Shown here in pieces: positions 1 to 11,554 of a stretch of 64,000 bases of DNA. Location of the stretch: the NCBI GenBank assembly GCA_012845835.1, contig JABAKD010000014.1, positions 5,255,896 through 5,319,895 on the forward strand, written 5' to 3'. Position numbers and translations under genes: made by a program. This DNA comes from Undaria pinnatifida. Lineage: Eukaryota > Sar > Phaeophyceae > Laminariales > Alariaceae. The notes under the pieces were generated by a model, which saw nothing but the letters and a program-made list of their open reading frames with translations, searched no databases and was not told the origin of the DNA. Within the stretch, counting starts at the first letter, position 1, and every line of letters starts with the position of its first letter.

Positions 1-1475
1 AGCTCATGTTACCGAGCGGAAGCCGTTCGACCTGCATTATCTAGCAAACACTTCCGGGGTTGGACCTGTACTCTCCTATGCACAGATCCTGCCCAGTATT
101 TCATACCGACAGATACAGGATCTACTGTAGATTATCTGCATGATCTGTAGATGATCTGTAGATTATCTAGATCGTGATCTGTCAGAGGTGGGAACCCTTT
201 GAGGACGCCTGCATATCGACCAAAAACACGAGACGCGCTATGCTATTAACCATGTAGACAATCGCGCTGCAGTAAGAGGATCATACTGCCTAGTTAATTT
301 ATTGTGTATTTTACTTTTTTTAAGGGGGGGCGGGGGTAATTAACTATTTTTGCACACGATGCACGCGATCCCTACCCTGATATCGAAGGCATTAATCTCA
401 CACTTGGCGTCGTCGGCAGGATTACGTCAGGTTTAGACCTCATTACAAGGTGTGGGGGAAAGAGGGATGAGATCTAACAATACTCGGATCAATGAGTCTA
501 CATTAGTATATAGTTTGGGGGGGGGGGGGCTGAATTCATTCTTTTTCAAGACATTCACTACTGTGTATGCTAGATGGTAGAGGAGACGATATATACTTAC
601 TACCTCAAGAAATGAAATATTTTGGGTGGTAGAACGAGACGATATATCAATAATATCTCAACAATTCAAAAATATTGTAGGTGGTGAAGGGAGACGGTGT
701 ACAAGGCTGATGCATGTCAAAGAAATGGGACCGGAAACTGAACACTACCATGATACGAAGTAAGTTGTAGAAATGAGACTGGAGGCTGAAACACTACCAG
801 CACATAAAGTAATACATTAGTATAAGCAGTAGTTTGAAATACATGGACAAATTCTACACATAAATGTGGCTGATATATGCATAGAAACCCCAGAATTGAG
901 TCTTACAAGTGGCACTGAAAAAGGAACCTCAGAAACGAGGCTGATTAAGCCTTTTAGCACCGCACTCCCGACATGGAGACAAAACATTTGGATTTAGGCT
1001 AGGACAATTTTAGGAATTGGAAATGGGTTAAGCGTCTGGGGAATGAGACCGATAAGTAACCGACAAAAGAGACGAAGAACTGAACGCGATAAACAAAGCA
1101 ATCAGCGAGAAACAGTACTGGCTAATAAGACCAACATACGAAGGCGTCGGCATTGCACCGGCACCCACGCGAAGCCCTCGTAAAGAACCAAATAAATACT
1201 TGCCGGAATGACTACCTATGACGTAATGGGTAGAACATTACGTACTGCTGCAGCTGCACCAATACAGCAGCAACAGCAGTCGGCCATGAGAACATACAGA
1301 CCCGCCCAACAAGCAAGCAGGGAAAAGCCAATCAAGGATTGCCTCATTAATAAACATGAACATAGAGTCAAAGTCCCGTTTTAGTGCGGCACCATTTAGT
1401 GCGGGGACCCGTTTTAGTGCGATCAAAATATCTTATCACGACCTCGTCATTATAAAGAGTACCTCAATATCCCAA
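1..1475. other. intergenic, degenerate repeats, no gene seen
   Basis: No exon-like frame is visible. Bases 97-180 are built from repeated GATCTGTAGAT-type words related to the ends of MITE A. Bases 560-960 contain degenerate repeats of a GAGACGATATAT word. A fragment of repeat M (TTTAGTGCGG words) lies at 1376-1425. Confidence 0.5.
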
Positions 1476-1477
1476 AG

Positions 1478-1790
1478 ATGTCGGTTGGCGGTCTAGTTTT
1501 CATCACAATAATGTAAGGACGCCAGCCGTGAGTTCGACAAATTTCGGGTCAATACTCATCTTTGCAAGCTGCGTTGTTGGTACTTGTAATATACTTTGTG
1601 GGTGAGTTTTTCTTAATGGGAGGGGTTCTATTATTTTGTTTAAAAATACATACTTCAAGTATATGTTTTGTTTTTCTCCACTATAGTTTTGTTCTGTCAA
1701 GGCCTCGTTAGACGTAGCATACTGGTGTGTTAGTATGAAGCGGTCCTTGACGGTTTGCCCGTCATAGTCAAGAGTGCCGCCAACCGACAT
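1478..1790. mobile_element. MITE family K, copy 1
   Basis: The left end reads ATGTCGGTTGGCGG and the right end is its reverse complement, CCGCCAACCGACAT. Inside the right half is a block starting GTCAAGGCCTCGTTAGACGT that is shared with copy 2 at 36.9 kb. An element of family L (GACGCCAGCCGTGAGTTCGA through GTTGTTGGTACTTGTAATA) sits inside the left half, so this copy is nested. There is no coding capacity, so it is a non-autonomous DNA element. Confidence 0.7.
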
Positions 1791-1970
1791 ACTTGCAACA
1801 TTACGTATAGTGCGGGGTCCCGTTTTCGTGTGGTTAGTCATGTGGCTGTTATCAGGCAGAAGAGAGCAGACCCCCTGCGTCGCAGGTCCAAAGCTGATTT
1901 TCTCGTCAACGGGGAGATTGCAAAGGCCGAGCAATGCGTCTGCGGAAACATCTCCCAAGACATATTTCCC

Positions 1971-2321
1971 CACATGTATCGGACAGATCACGATCTAGAT
2001 AATCTGGCTCGTCTAGACCCTCCATCTGTCGTCATGGTGCGGTATGTTGTCCAGGATCTGTGTAGTGCAGTCCAGGATCTGTGCAGAACAGATCCAACCC
2101 AAGAAACATGCGCTACAGTAGGCCATTCAAATATGTCGGCTCTCACCCGACAGCATGCTACATAAGGCCATGCAGATAATATAAACCAGGGATCTGTCTT
2201 CTCTGAAAGACATACATCATGAATACAAGGCCTTGCAGATTGGTATAACCAAGGGATCTGTCCACTCTGAAAGAAACAGATCATGAATAGTTATTGGGGA
2301 CCTGATCTGTCTGAAGTGTAG
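1971..2321. mobile_element. MITE family A, copy 1
   Basis: The left terminus contains CGGACAGATCACGATCTAG and the right terminus GACCTGATCTGTCTG, which are inverted relative to each other. The interior (CTCACCCGACAGCATG; AGGCCATGCAGATAATATA; CAGGGATCTGTCT) matches copies at 43.9 and 45.4 kb. Part of the interior is duplicated in this copy (CCAGGATCTGTG twice; CAGGGATCTGTC/AAGGGATCTGTC). Confidence 0.7.
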
Positions 2322-2520
2322 ATACTTCCAAAGCCGCCATTTCCGTCGCGTGGTGTGTTGGTTTTGGATAAATTCGTCTCGGCAAGCCATGTCAGGGTGT
2401 GTGTTAATAGGGGTGTGTTATCTTGCGTCATACGGTATGACGATAGACCAATCCTTCTTCCAAGCTCTTCTGAGGGGGTGTGTAGTTATTCTAGCGTATT
2501 ACACGGTACTGGCGTGACGG

Positions 2521-2710
2521 TACAGTGGGCACCCCGATTTAAGAGCGCCACGTGACGAGCCGAAACAAGCGCTATCAAATACACATCATTGCTCTTGCCT
2601 GTAGTGGGAAACGTATAGCTTTGAGTACACACGCGACATGCCGACTTGACCGCTCTCAAGTCCCGAATGTTCTTATCCTGGGCGGGATGAAAATCGGGGT
2701 ACCCACCGTA
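2521..2710. mobile_element. MITE family N, copy 1
   Basis: A 190-bp element bounded by TACAGTGGGCACCCCGATTT on the left and AAATCGGGGTACCCACCGTA on the right, a near-perfect 20-bp terminal inverted repeat. A second copy of the same length class lies at 26.2-26.4 kb. It is non-coding. Confidence 0.8.
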
Positions 2711-2719
2711 GGCTAATCC

Positions 2720-3282
2720 TTTGTCCACAATCATCTCAGGGAGTGTGTTACGGGTATGCAATGACAGTATCTTGCGTATTATACGGCATGCCGGCAGACT
2801 ACTAATAATCCGTTTCGACACTCATCTCAGAGGGCGTGTTATCTTGAGCGCTACCGGAATACAGAGTATGGCGGTAGACTGATCCTTCTCGCCGTTGGGC
2901 TAGTCTATGGCGGTATGTACTTTCATATTTACGGCCCTACAGTAGTACTCCACACTGCATGCATGCACGCACATCCATCAAATACATCAATCAACACCAG
3001 GAAATAGCAGCTGGATATTTTCATTTTATATTAACCTTTAATAGTGGTATCACATCATACCACGTATTACTGTTGAAGTTGCAGAACCACCTGTTAAATG
3101 CTGTGCGAGACGTGTAAGAAAGAACGATTACAAAAGTGGACCGCCACACCACACCACACCACACCACACTCTCAAACGCTCAAAACGAAAAACAAACAAG
3201 ACGCAAGTAAACTTCTGTAGGAATCGAGGAACAAGACTCAGGTTTTACCAGGGTATATAATACCGGTCCTTTCATAACCGTT
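2720..3282. other. intergenic, no gene seen
   Basis: Contains repeats of TGTGTTATCTTGCG-type words and a short CCACA tandem array at 3147-3168. No coding frame was found. Confidence 0.4.
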
Positions 3283-3372
3283 TAACGCCTTTACAAACGG
3301 AAACCCAATTTTGCGGATAATTTACTTGAAATTAGTACAGGGAGGGGTTTGAGGGCTCTCAAGATGTTAACC
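3283..3372. repeat. dispersed repeat D, copy 1
   Basis: Shares words such as AACGCCTTTAC, GGAAACCC and GGGAGGGGTTTGAGGGCTCT with copies at 21.5 and 59.7 kb. This is the most diverged of the three copies. Confidence 0.6.
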
Positions 3373-6300
3373 CGGTGCACGTCCTAACCCCCCCCCCGTC
3401 TAGGATAAGATATACGATAAGAGCGAAAAAGCATTTGCACAGGCCAACAGACTGCGAAAAAGCTGACACCGCGAGTTCGTGTACAAGTACGGGACCTGGA
3501 TCTACCAGATCGAAGAGGTACACCAGGAGTCAGGTGGACGGGAACGAAGGTACACGGAAGTGTCCTCGCGACAACACGAGAGTAGCACTCCGACAGTGGG
3601 ATAATGTGACATGTACAAGGAGGAACGGGATGCGTCAGAGGACATCAGTAAAATAGACGCGTGTGACAGGAGAAGTTTGGCACACTAGATAGCAGCGACA
3701 CAACGATCGCTATGCTAGGAGATGGATGGCGGCCACATGCGGCGAAACAGGAACGGCAACAGATGACCAAAAAAGTTAGTATGTAACTACGAAAAAAACG
3801 TCATGAGCGACCAAAAGTTAGCGATGTCTCTACTCGAAGTTGGCACGATGCGCCGTCTCGAAAGAGATGCGCGGTCGATGGTCAAACGACGAGGGCAAGC
3901 AACAAATGTGTACTCCCCCCCCCGGGTCTACGCCCACCGAAGAGGGCTAAGTACGAGTACGGTTTCGGAGTTCACTTTTTTCAGATACCCCTCAAGTCTA
4001 CGACAGAGAATAAAACTGATTACGTTCGTCGTTATAACAAAAAAATAAAAAACGTACCTCTGGTCTTCAGTTTTCAGGGCTCTTCCTCTCAGAAAAACGA
4101 CAAATGTTATATGTCCCTCTCTCTCTACCTCTCTCCCTCTCGGGTCTCGGGGTCTCTTTCGTTCAGAAGGGTAAAAGAGACCATCAAAAGACTAATGGAC
4201 CACGGGTCTAAACCGGTATACGAGACTTACATGTACTGCATTATGCTGGGGGTCTCAACTAAGCTCTTACGTGTTTCTCCATTCTCTTTTAAGTGGAGAA
4301 GCAAAAGTTTCAGAGAAATGAAAAGGTGAGGGTCTGTCCGTCCTGAAGAACCCCTTCCATTAAACGGGGATAAGGGGTCGTTTTCAGAACTAAAATAAAA
4401 TACACATGCTGCGAGATCGAGGATTTCGCCAAAGCCCATGTTTGCAAGCTGTGTGTGATGCTTCGATCGCGCGGGTTACGGGTGTATATCTTCATGAAGG
4501 ATATTAGGTCGATGACACCCATGAGTGCTAGCTAGCAACAGCGTCAACAGCGTGCTTTTAGAAAAATACGCCAAGGCAGCGTCAAATTAAAACGGATGAG
4601 AGAAAACGATTAATAGAATGAAGACAACGTGACGTGCGGCGGACGATCGAATAGCAACCAGTACAATATTGGGACGATATATCCCACTTATCATTTCTCA
4701 GACGCATTGCCGAGATTTTATTTCCTCAGTCTTAACTCTCAGACCCGTTTCGTGAGTCGGTCTAATCAACCAGCACAATTCCTCACGCTTGCGTGTTTCT
4801 GATACCAGGTATATATTCAGTTGTCAGTCTCATTTCTCAGATAATGAGCAGAGAATCTCACTCCGAAGACACTGTATCAGTCTCGCTTCAGAGGTTCCTT
4901 TATCAATATCAATTATCACTCATTTCTGAGGTTTCTATGACAGCCTCATTAATGTGCAAAATTTGTTCAACTTCCTCAGCCTACAATTTACTTTATATTT
5001 ACCGGTTTACAGGTGTTCAGTTCCCAGTCTCATGTATCTTGACATTTATCAGCATCATTTTCTAAAAAGCTTAATTCGTCTCTTGCTCAATGAGGAAAAA
5101 GTACTGTAAATGAGCTTTGCTCCGCTAGGAAGTACTAATTAAAAATTGCTCTTGCTCAATTAGGAAGAAGTACCGCAATTAAAGATGGAACAAAATACAG
5201 GTCTTCCCCTCGGCTGGGAATTGGCGGAGACCCCGCGAAAGCGGGCGAGAACTCGACATTTCGGCCCCGAGATCAGGGATCAACGGATCCCGGTCCGAGG
5301 CCAAGGCGAAGTAACAACACCACAGATTTACAAGTTGCTCTAGGCCAGCACGCAGGATACTATATCATAAAAACACTAAAATACACTCCCAGCTGTGAGA
5401 TCGAAGATTTCGTCGATATGCCTTTTTGCAAGCTACGCGTGATACTCTCATCGCGAGTACTACCGGGTGTGTGTCATCCTCAAGGATATAAGTCGGCGAC
5501 TCCCCTTAGAACTAGCTTGTACCAGGGTCAACGATATTATACATAAATCCATCGTGGCATCGTTAGGATCTCGCGAGGCAGGGTAGTTCACAACTGTCCT
5601 CACAATGAGTGCAGAAGTGGACAGTTCTGGGAATCTTATCAGATCAGCGGTCGAAACACAGCTCTTTAATCAGGTAGCAAAAGGGGGCTCAGGCGATCTC
5701 GTAAGGGGTCCCTAATTTTTGGCGCATTATAACCTAGAAACACGCACTCGCTCGAACAAAAGACTTTCATCCCGCAGCTTGCAAAGATGAGTATCGACCC
5801 TAAACTATGCGAAAACAGCTGGCATCGTAAGAGTAAGTCTACAAAATAGGAACAAGAAAGGTAAACCACAACACCGCCACGAAAGATAAGTAGAGCACTA
5901 TCATTAGCAATTAGGGAGCAGTTTGTGGCTGTTAGCTTTGCTGTTGAATTTGATGCTGATGCTGATGGTGGCGATACTATTCATAGTGCTGGTGTTATTT
6001 GAAACCGCCACGAACTGCAAAAGTACAGCAGCAGAAAAGTGGCAGCTCTTCGTGGCTTCAAGCATTGTTTTTGATGTTGCGTGCTAAAACCTCCACGAAG
6101 AGAAAATACAGCAGCAGGTACGTGGAAGGTGTATGTAGCTGCTATTACGGAGGACCATCACCAATCAGGAACCACGACATATAGACAAAAAACAATATGT
6201 ATATTCCACGATTGATAGCTGTTTTCACTTCACAACGTTTGGTCCTGATTACCATTATTCCCCTCATCACCATGATTCCCCCGAAATAGCGTTTTGCTAT

Positions 6301-7165
6301 TGATGCTGACGCTGATGCTTGGCAATGGTAGTGCTCGTGTTGGCATTGGTGTTCGCCCTTTGCTCAATTGTCAGCATGGCATCACGGACTAGTCGATGCT
6401 ACAATCATCACCTTGTCACTACACGCGCAAAGCAACACCCGAGCCGCGAGATCAAAAGGTCGCTGATACCATACTTGTACTATGACAGCAGTACGTTTCA
6501 AGTCTAACAACATGGGCGGTTGTATATATGGGTCAATGATTTGTGTTGTGCGCATTTCGGCGTGATATGGTGTGGGCCTCAAAAGGCAAAATAACGATAA
6601 CGACCGACAAACTGCGCGTAGAAAACAAGCTACTAGCACAGCAGTGCCAGGCAAGCTATGCTGACTACTTATCAAAATAATACTGCTGGCGTAACGTGCT
6701 GAAGTCGTGTCGTCGACGTAAGTTTTGCGGTCAACTAGGCCTCCTCCCACGGCCGAGCGAAGGTTTGTCACGCCACGCCACAGATAAATACCAGGATAGC
6801 AGCACGAGAGCAAGTGCACAGCTGCAGCAGTAACAAAGCGATGCACATCAGAGGTAGCAAAATGCACGGCTGCAGACGCACGAGCAAATAATGTAGCACC
6901 TGCAAACCAATAGAATGAGCAAAGCAGCAGTAACATGCGCATAGCAGCAGCAGTAGCAAAGTGACGCACGACAGTAGCAAACGCACAACAGCAGAGCACG
7001 ACCGCGGCATGAGTAGCACACACGCTCGCCAACGTTTTCCTACAGCAGCAGCAGCAGCAGTAGCAGCAGCGGCGGCGGCACAAAGCAGAAGCATAAGTTG
7101 CGCACAAGTTAACTGCGGCGATGCGTTGCTTACACCCGAGTTGAGGTTGGTGACGAGGGCGGGGA
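3373..7165. other. intergenic; family L relics and CT-rich tracts
   Basis: Family L relics lie at about 4430-4530 (TTTGCAAGCTGTGTGTGATG), 5398-5480 and, on the minus strand, 5765-5830. Bases 4110-4165 are a CTCTCTCC microsatellite. Bases 5080-5170 hold two copies of a CTTGCTCAATNAGGAA unit. Bases 6780-7080 are CAG/GCA-rich and give long but meaningless open frames on both strands. No supported gene. Confidence 0.45.
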
Positions 7166-7225
7166 GGGGAGGGGGGGGTGGGGGTGTACCCAGTTTGTGC
7201 ATGGCCGTAGTCGTATGGCCATAGA
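7166..7225 (-). repeat. dispersed repeat P (TGCATGGCC word with flanking G/C tract)
   Basis: A G-run followed by GGTGTACCCAGTTTGTGCATGGCCGTAG. The same unit, in the opposite orientation, occurs at 27580-27610 and 27884-27915 and near 63725-63770. A related copy is at 32105-32150. Several of these lie inside introns of the genes described here. Confidence 0.5.
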
Positions 7226-7865
7226 CCCTCGCATCCCTACTATGCAGGGAAGGAGCACGTCGGCGGGAGGGGGGGTATTAATTTGTTGCTTGCCTTTCAG
7301 TAGTACCTCACCATAGACCACGCACCCCGGTCGGCACACAACATCTTTCCCATTCCTACAAGAGACACACCTCCCACATTTGGGCGCTCATTACGTCCCT
7401 TCCATATACTACATACGGAAAAAAAATGCCGTTTATCCTATCTCCTTCCTCTTTGGCCGTCTGTTTCCGCTATCTTTCTCCTACGATAGCGATCGTTTTC
7501 TCGCTACTATCTAGTGTGCGGGGGGGGGGGGGGGGGGCGCGGGTATTGTTGGATACCTGAGAGAACGGGGGGGGTGGGGGGTGGGGTACAGGAACACACT
7601 AATATTATCCTGAAAAAGTAAGTGGGCATGTTTGTTGTCATCTGAGACAGGGGAGGGAGAGAGAAGGGAGAGACATGGGAAAACTAGAGCGGCAAGTACT
7701 TACATAATACAAGAGGGGGAAAAAAAGTGACGATTTCTGCATCTGTCAAACCGAAGCAACCATGGGCTGCTGCTGGCCTAGGGGGGGTGTCCGAAGTGCA
7801 ACGGAAGGAGAAGTACTGTACGTGCGCAGGCAGCATGGTGATATCATACTTGCACCACAGTCGTG

Positions 7866-8215
7866 GTTCCGCTTTAGTGCGGTACCCTTTAATGCCGTGC
7901 CCTAGTTTAGTGCGGCGATAACCGCTTGTCACGACTTTGCCCTACAGGGTACCATACCATTAACAATATCCCGGTATAGTGCGGGGTTCCACTAAAGTGC
8001 GGGTATCGTCCTCCGGCAAAGCACCGCACTAGTGAGGGACCACAACTGTACTGGTGCACGTCCTAATGCGGTGTCCCAGCTTAGTGCGGCAACAACCGCT
8101 TGTCACGACCTAGCTAGGGTACCGTACTATTGATATTAACGATGTCCCGGGATAGTGGGGGGTTCCACTTTTGTGCGGGTACTGTCCTTCGACAAGGCAC
8201 CGCACTGATAAGGAA
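7866..8215 (+). repeat. tandem repeat M, two ~165-bp units
   Basis: Two units each run TTTAGTGCGG, AACCGCTTGTCACGAC, AGGGTACC, ATGTCCCGGNATAGTG, GTTCCACT, GTGCGGGTA, AAGCACCGCACT. Single-copy relatives occur at 16172-16385 and a fragment at 1376-1425. Origin unknown. Confidence 0.7.
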
Positions 8216-10706
8216 CGCCTACCGCCTGCATTGCTGCACGCCACTGCTGCAAGTTCGACAACATCACCCTTGTCGCTTTTATAGGTCGCTACACGTGGCA
8301 CGTGGGTCCACAAGGGTTTGTGTGACACTAACAACATGATCCTGCGCAGCACGAGCAATTACCACCTTGCGTGGTGCGTGTCGAAAAAATATTTGTCAGC
8401 TGTTACCCCCCCCCGTACGGGTTATCTAGTAGAGAATCAGTGCGCAAAAGTAGTAAGACTATGGACCGAAATCGCCGTTGATGAACTGTCCTGATGACCA
8501 TGGCAGCATCTAGGAGAGTCATGGGGCTGAATCTTCAAAGAGGAATACATCTGTAAATACACGCGGCGGCCGCAGCATCACACGCAGCTTGCAAATATGA
8601 TTATAGACCACTCAATTGGTCGAACACACAACTGACGTATTTGATATAATTGGATAAAATAACTCATCCCTTCAGTTTGGATAACATAATACCACACTAC
8701 TCGTATTGATACCGTAAAGTACTGATGGAGGCTAACATTGAATTTCCTCCAAAACACTGAATCTTCGCTCAAATCTCGACGCGTTGGATTGACCATTTTG
8801 GCGACCGATCATTCAACCTAAATTGACAAGTGAACAGTTGGTCAATCCACTCTCAGTATCCGTTCATCTGTGCTGCTATGCCCACAAAACAAAGAACTCA
8901 GTACAACCTAAAACGTCAAATATTATTGAAACGGGGTTTTGTCATAAACAACCCCGCACAATTCCCTCTGTGCTCTTTCACCGGCGCCGTGCTTCCCACT
9001 GACGTTTTCAAATGACACACCATGTCAGACCTGACCAGACCAAATGCAGGGCGTTCCTGCAAAACACTTCCTGCAGGACGTTGTTCTGATTGATCCAGGC
9101 TAGTCTTTCGGCCGCACGAGTTTTCCTGAAAAAACGCCACCAAACCAAGACGCAAAACCGCGTGGCAAGCCCTGCCGACCTCCACCCCCTCAAAGGCTTG
9201 GGGTTAGGCTTGGGGGTAGAGATAGGTCTAGGGTCGGGTAGGTTTGGGTCGACGCACAAGATTGAAAATGACTACAGGTCTACAGCAGGAGGTGTTTTCG
9301 GCCACCGTGCAAATAGGGGGAGCCGCATGACGCGAGCTACCAACGACAGGCAAATGTGTATAACACGTCGAACTACTAGATTTTGGCCTGGCAACGCCTC
9401 CGTAAACTAAATACGGTAGTTGTAGTGTAGGGAGTTCCCTGGCCGCTGTTCGCTACGGGTGAAGGGGCAAGATAACCAGCAGCCGACACCTCGACAACAG
9501 CAACACCGCAACACCATATTTCGGATAATGCTGCACAAACTCTTTAGAACTACGAGTATCGGAAAAGTCTTCTATTAATAGCATTATCAAAGATGGACAA
9601 GATTCGCATGCGTCTAGTGTTGGCGCACCAGCAGGACACGAGAAAGAGTTTCCATGTGGCACTCGGTCGCGTTACCAAAACATCAAAACAGCCAAGACTT
9701 TGGTAAGATGGACACGGAGATAAAATTGAGATTGCCACCTTTAGCCGATCAAGATTTTGCCGAAAATATCACGGCTGAGATTGGCTGTTCCCAGGCAAAA
9801 TTCTTCAAGAATTGATCGGCACCACCGCTTTCCGCACCGTCGTCGGAGTTCGGAGTCATATCTCGACCTCCATCACCGCTGCCGTATGCGCGTAGTGTAT
9901 GTATCCACAGACCCGACTTGGGAGCAACCCGACCCACTATCAAGAGGTGATCGCGTTTTATACAGATATTTTAAGAAACGTCAGCTGTGAGTTCGACAAA
10001 TTTAGAGTCGATGCTCATCTTTGCATGCCGCGATTTTATAGCGAGAGATGCGAAAATAAGCCCTCAATTAGGTAACTATGCGTCGACGGTTGATGTTATA
10101 TTTCTTCATACTAAGCACTGCAGAGTACGTAGTATTGTTTCTGTTTTCTCAAAACACAATCGCCATTTTTCGGAACTGCTGTAAGCCACACTTTTGGGGA
10201 CAAAGTACACGGAATTTGTGTGTAAGTGTTTTTAGCGGTTCCCAAATAGAAAAATGGTAGGGGCGGGGGTACGTAGGGCTCGCGTTCAACCCAACGCCAA
10301 TACGCAAATCGACGTTTGAAAAACTACTGCGATACGAGAACTGCTAACTACTGACGACAAAACTCATGTTATCCTGATGCGGCACGTGTCATCGATTCGC
10401 ACGTATCGACAAACATTTCCCCACGAAGATTTCGTTAGATACGTATTTTGGTATTTGGATATGATTTTTGATGAAAAAAGCAATCACATTTTCTCATTTT
10501 CGTCATCGGTTTGCGTCTTTTGAGCGATTTCCAACCCTGTTTCCGACGGTATCACACCATATTCAGCTCGTATAGAAGTAAACGCACAGGATATACGTCG
10601 AAGTAAATAGGAAGACGCTCGCAAGGAAAAAGTGACCAAAAACGATGACGGATACAGCGTCGGTTCGTGCACGTAACGTTCGTACCTGGTATCACGTAAC
10701 ATGTAT
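8216..10706. other. intergenic; family L relics, no gene seen
   Basis: Relics of family L lie at 8578-8665 (reverse orientation) and 9962-10050 (forward, GTCAGCTGTGAGTTCGACAA). Bases 9185-9255 are rich in degenerate GGGTTAGG-like words but are not a telomere array. Open frames here have no family signature or splice context. Confidence 0.4.
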
Positions 10707-11011
10707 GCCGGTCGCCCCGGTGGCGTATCAGGTTATCCTCGAGCCTGGTATAGGTCAGTTTCGTGAGCTCGAGCCCCGCCGAGTGCATACTCGTATATAT
10801 TCGTTGGGACTTTTTCTTGTGCACAAATTGACGTGCGGAAAGCGCGAGAGCGTGAGCTAGCAACGCTCGATGAAAAATCGACGAGCAGTGGGATTGCTGA
10901 GCCCTATGCGCGAAAAAAAATTAAGGCAAGAACCGGGGGGTAGAAGGGACGACCACGGCTTGTCCAGAAGCTGGAAAGTAGAAGTGTAAGAAAAAAAAAA
11001 AAAAAAAAAAA
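10707..11011 (+). mobile_element. tRNA-derived SINE, copy 1
   Basis: The 5' end is tRNA-like: TGGCGTATCAGG fits the pol III A box and GAGTTCGAGCCCC (here GAGCTCGAGCCCC) the B box, spaced as in a tRNA. A unique body follows (CGTTGGGACTTTTTCTTGTG; GCGGAAAGCGCGAGAGCGTG; CCAGAAGCTGGAAAGTA), then a ~20-nt A tail at 10990-11011. About 300 bp, non-coding. Other copies are near 18.1, 19.6, 19.9 and 20.2 kb. Confidence 0.85.
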
Positions 11012-11285
11012 CAGGATAACACACCCACTTCCGAAGACTTTTGAGGCCGGCTGTCTCAACAACCAGGAGAGCGAAAACGCCACCATTTTCGTCGTGTTCG
11101 CCCCCCGTTTTCTGGAAAAAACAGAAAAGAGGCTTCAAAATTCGTTCCGGGGGATGGATGTAATATCTTACGTGTTACCACGCACCTGGTATGTACGTAC
11201 CAGGTATGTACGTATACGGAACAGCAGTTCGTAGCGCAGCCGCCGCTGCTGGTTTGGGGAAAGACAAGAAGGTGATATTAAATGA

Positions 11286-11385
11286 AAATATTCCAAGGAC
11301 GTCAGCCGCGTGTTCGACGAATTTCGGGCCAATACTCATCTTTGAAAGCTGCGTTGTTGGTACTTATAATATACTACGTAGGTTT
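11286..11385 (+). repeat. family L repeat
   Basis: Carries the most conserved form of the family: GGACGTCAGCCGCGTGTTCG, AATACTCATCTTTGAAAGCT, GCGTTGTTGGTACTTATAAT. Near-identical to 19104-19195 and to the piece nested in MITE K at 1.5 kb. It directly abuts hairpin element Q. Confidence 0.65.
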
Positions 11386-11387
11386 AT

Positions 11388-11553
11388 CCAGAGTGACTGG
11401 AGCCTGTCCTGTGACCACGGACTTGATTATGCGAGTGAACGTGAGAACAACATTTCTACCTATACGTACGTACTGGGTACCCGTGGTAAGTTCTATGGCG
11501 TTGCTGCCGCATAGTCAAGTCCGTGGTCACAGGCCAGGCTCCAGTCACTCTGG
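11388..11553. mobile_element. inverted-repeat element Q
   Basis: The arms CCAGAGTGACTGGAGCCTGT...ACTTGATTATGCG and CGCATAGTCAAGT...CAGTCACTCTGG are about 45 bp long and reverse complementary with few mismatches, around a ~75-bp loop. Diverged relatives of one arm occur at 18795-18870 and 60400-60475. Probably a foldback or MITE element. Confidence 0.7.
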
Positions 11554-11554
11554 A

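Noticed and set aside
6382..7202. Long open frames on both strands rich in Ala/Cys/Leu
   Set aside because: They come from CAG/GCA-rich low-complexity DNA open in several frames, with no domain, splice context or start signal.
9185..9255. Telomere-like GGGTTAGG words
   Set aside because: Too few and too irregular to be a telomeric or interstitial telomere array.
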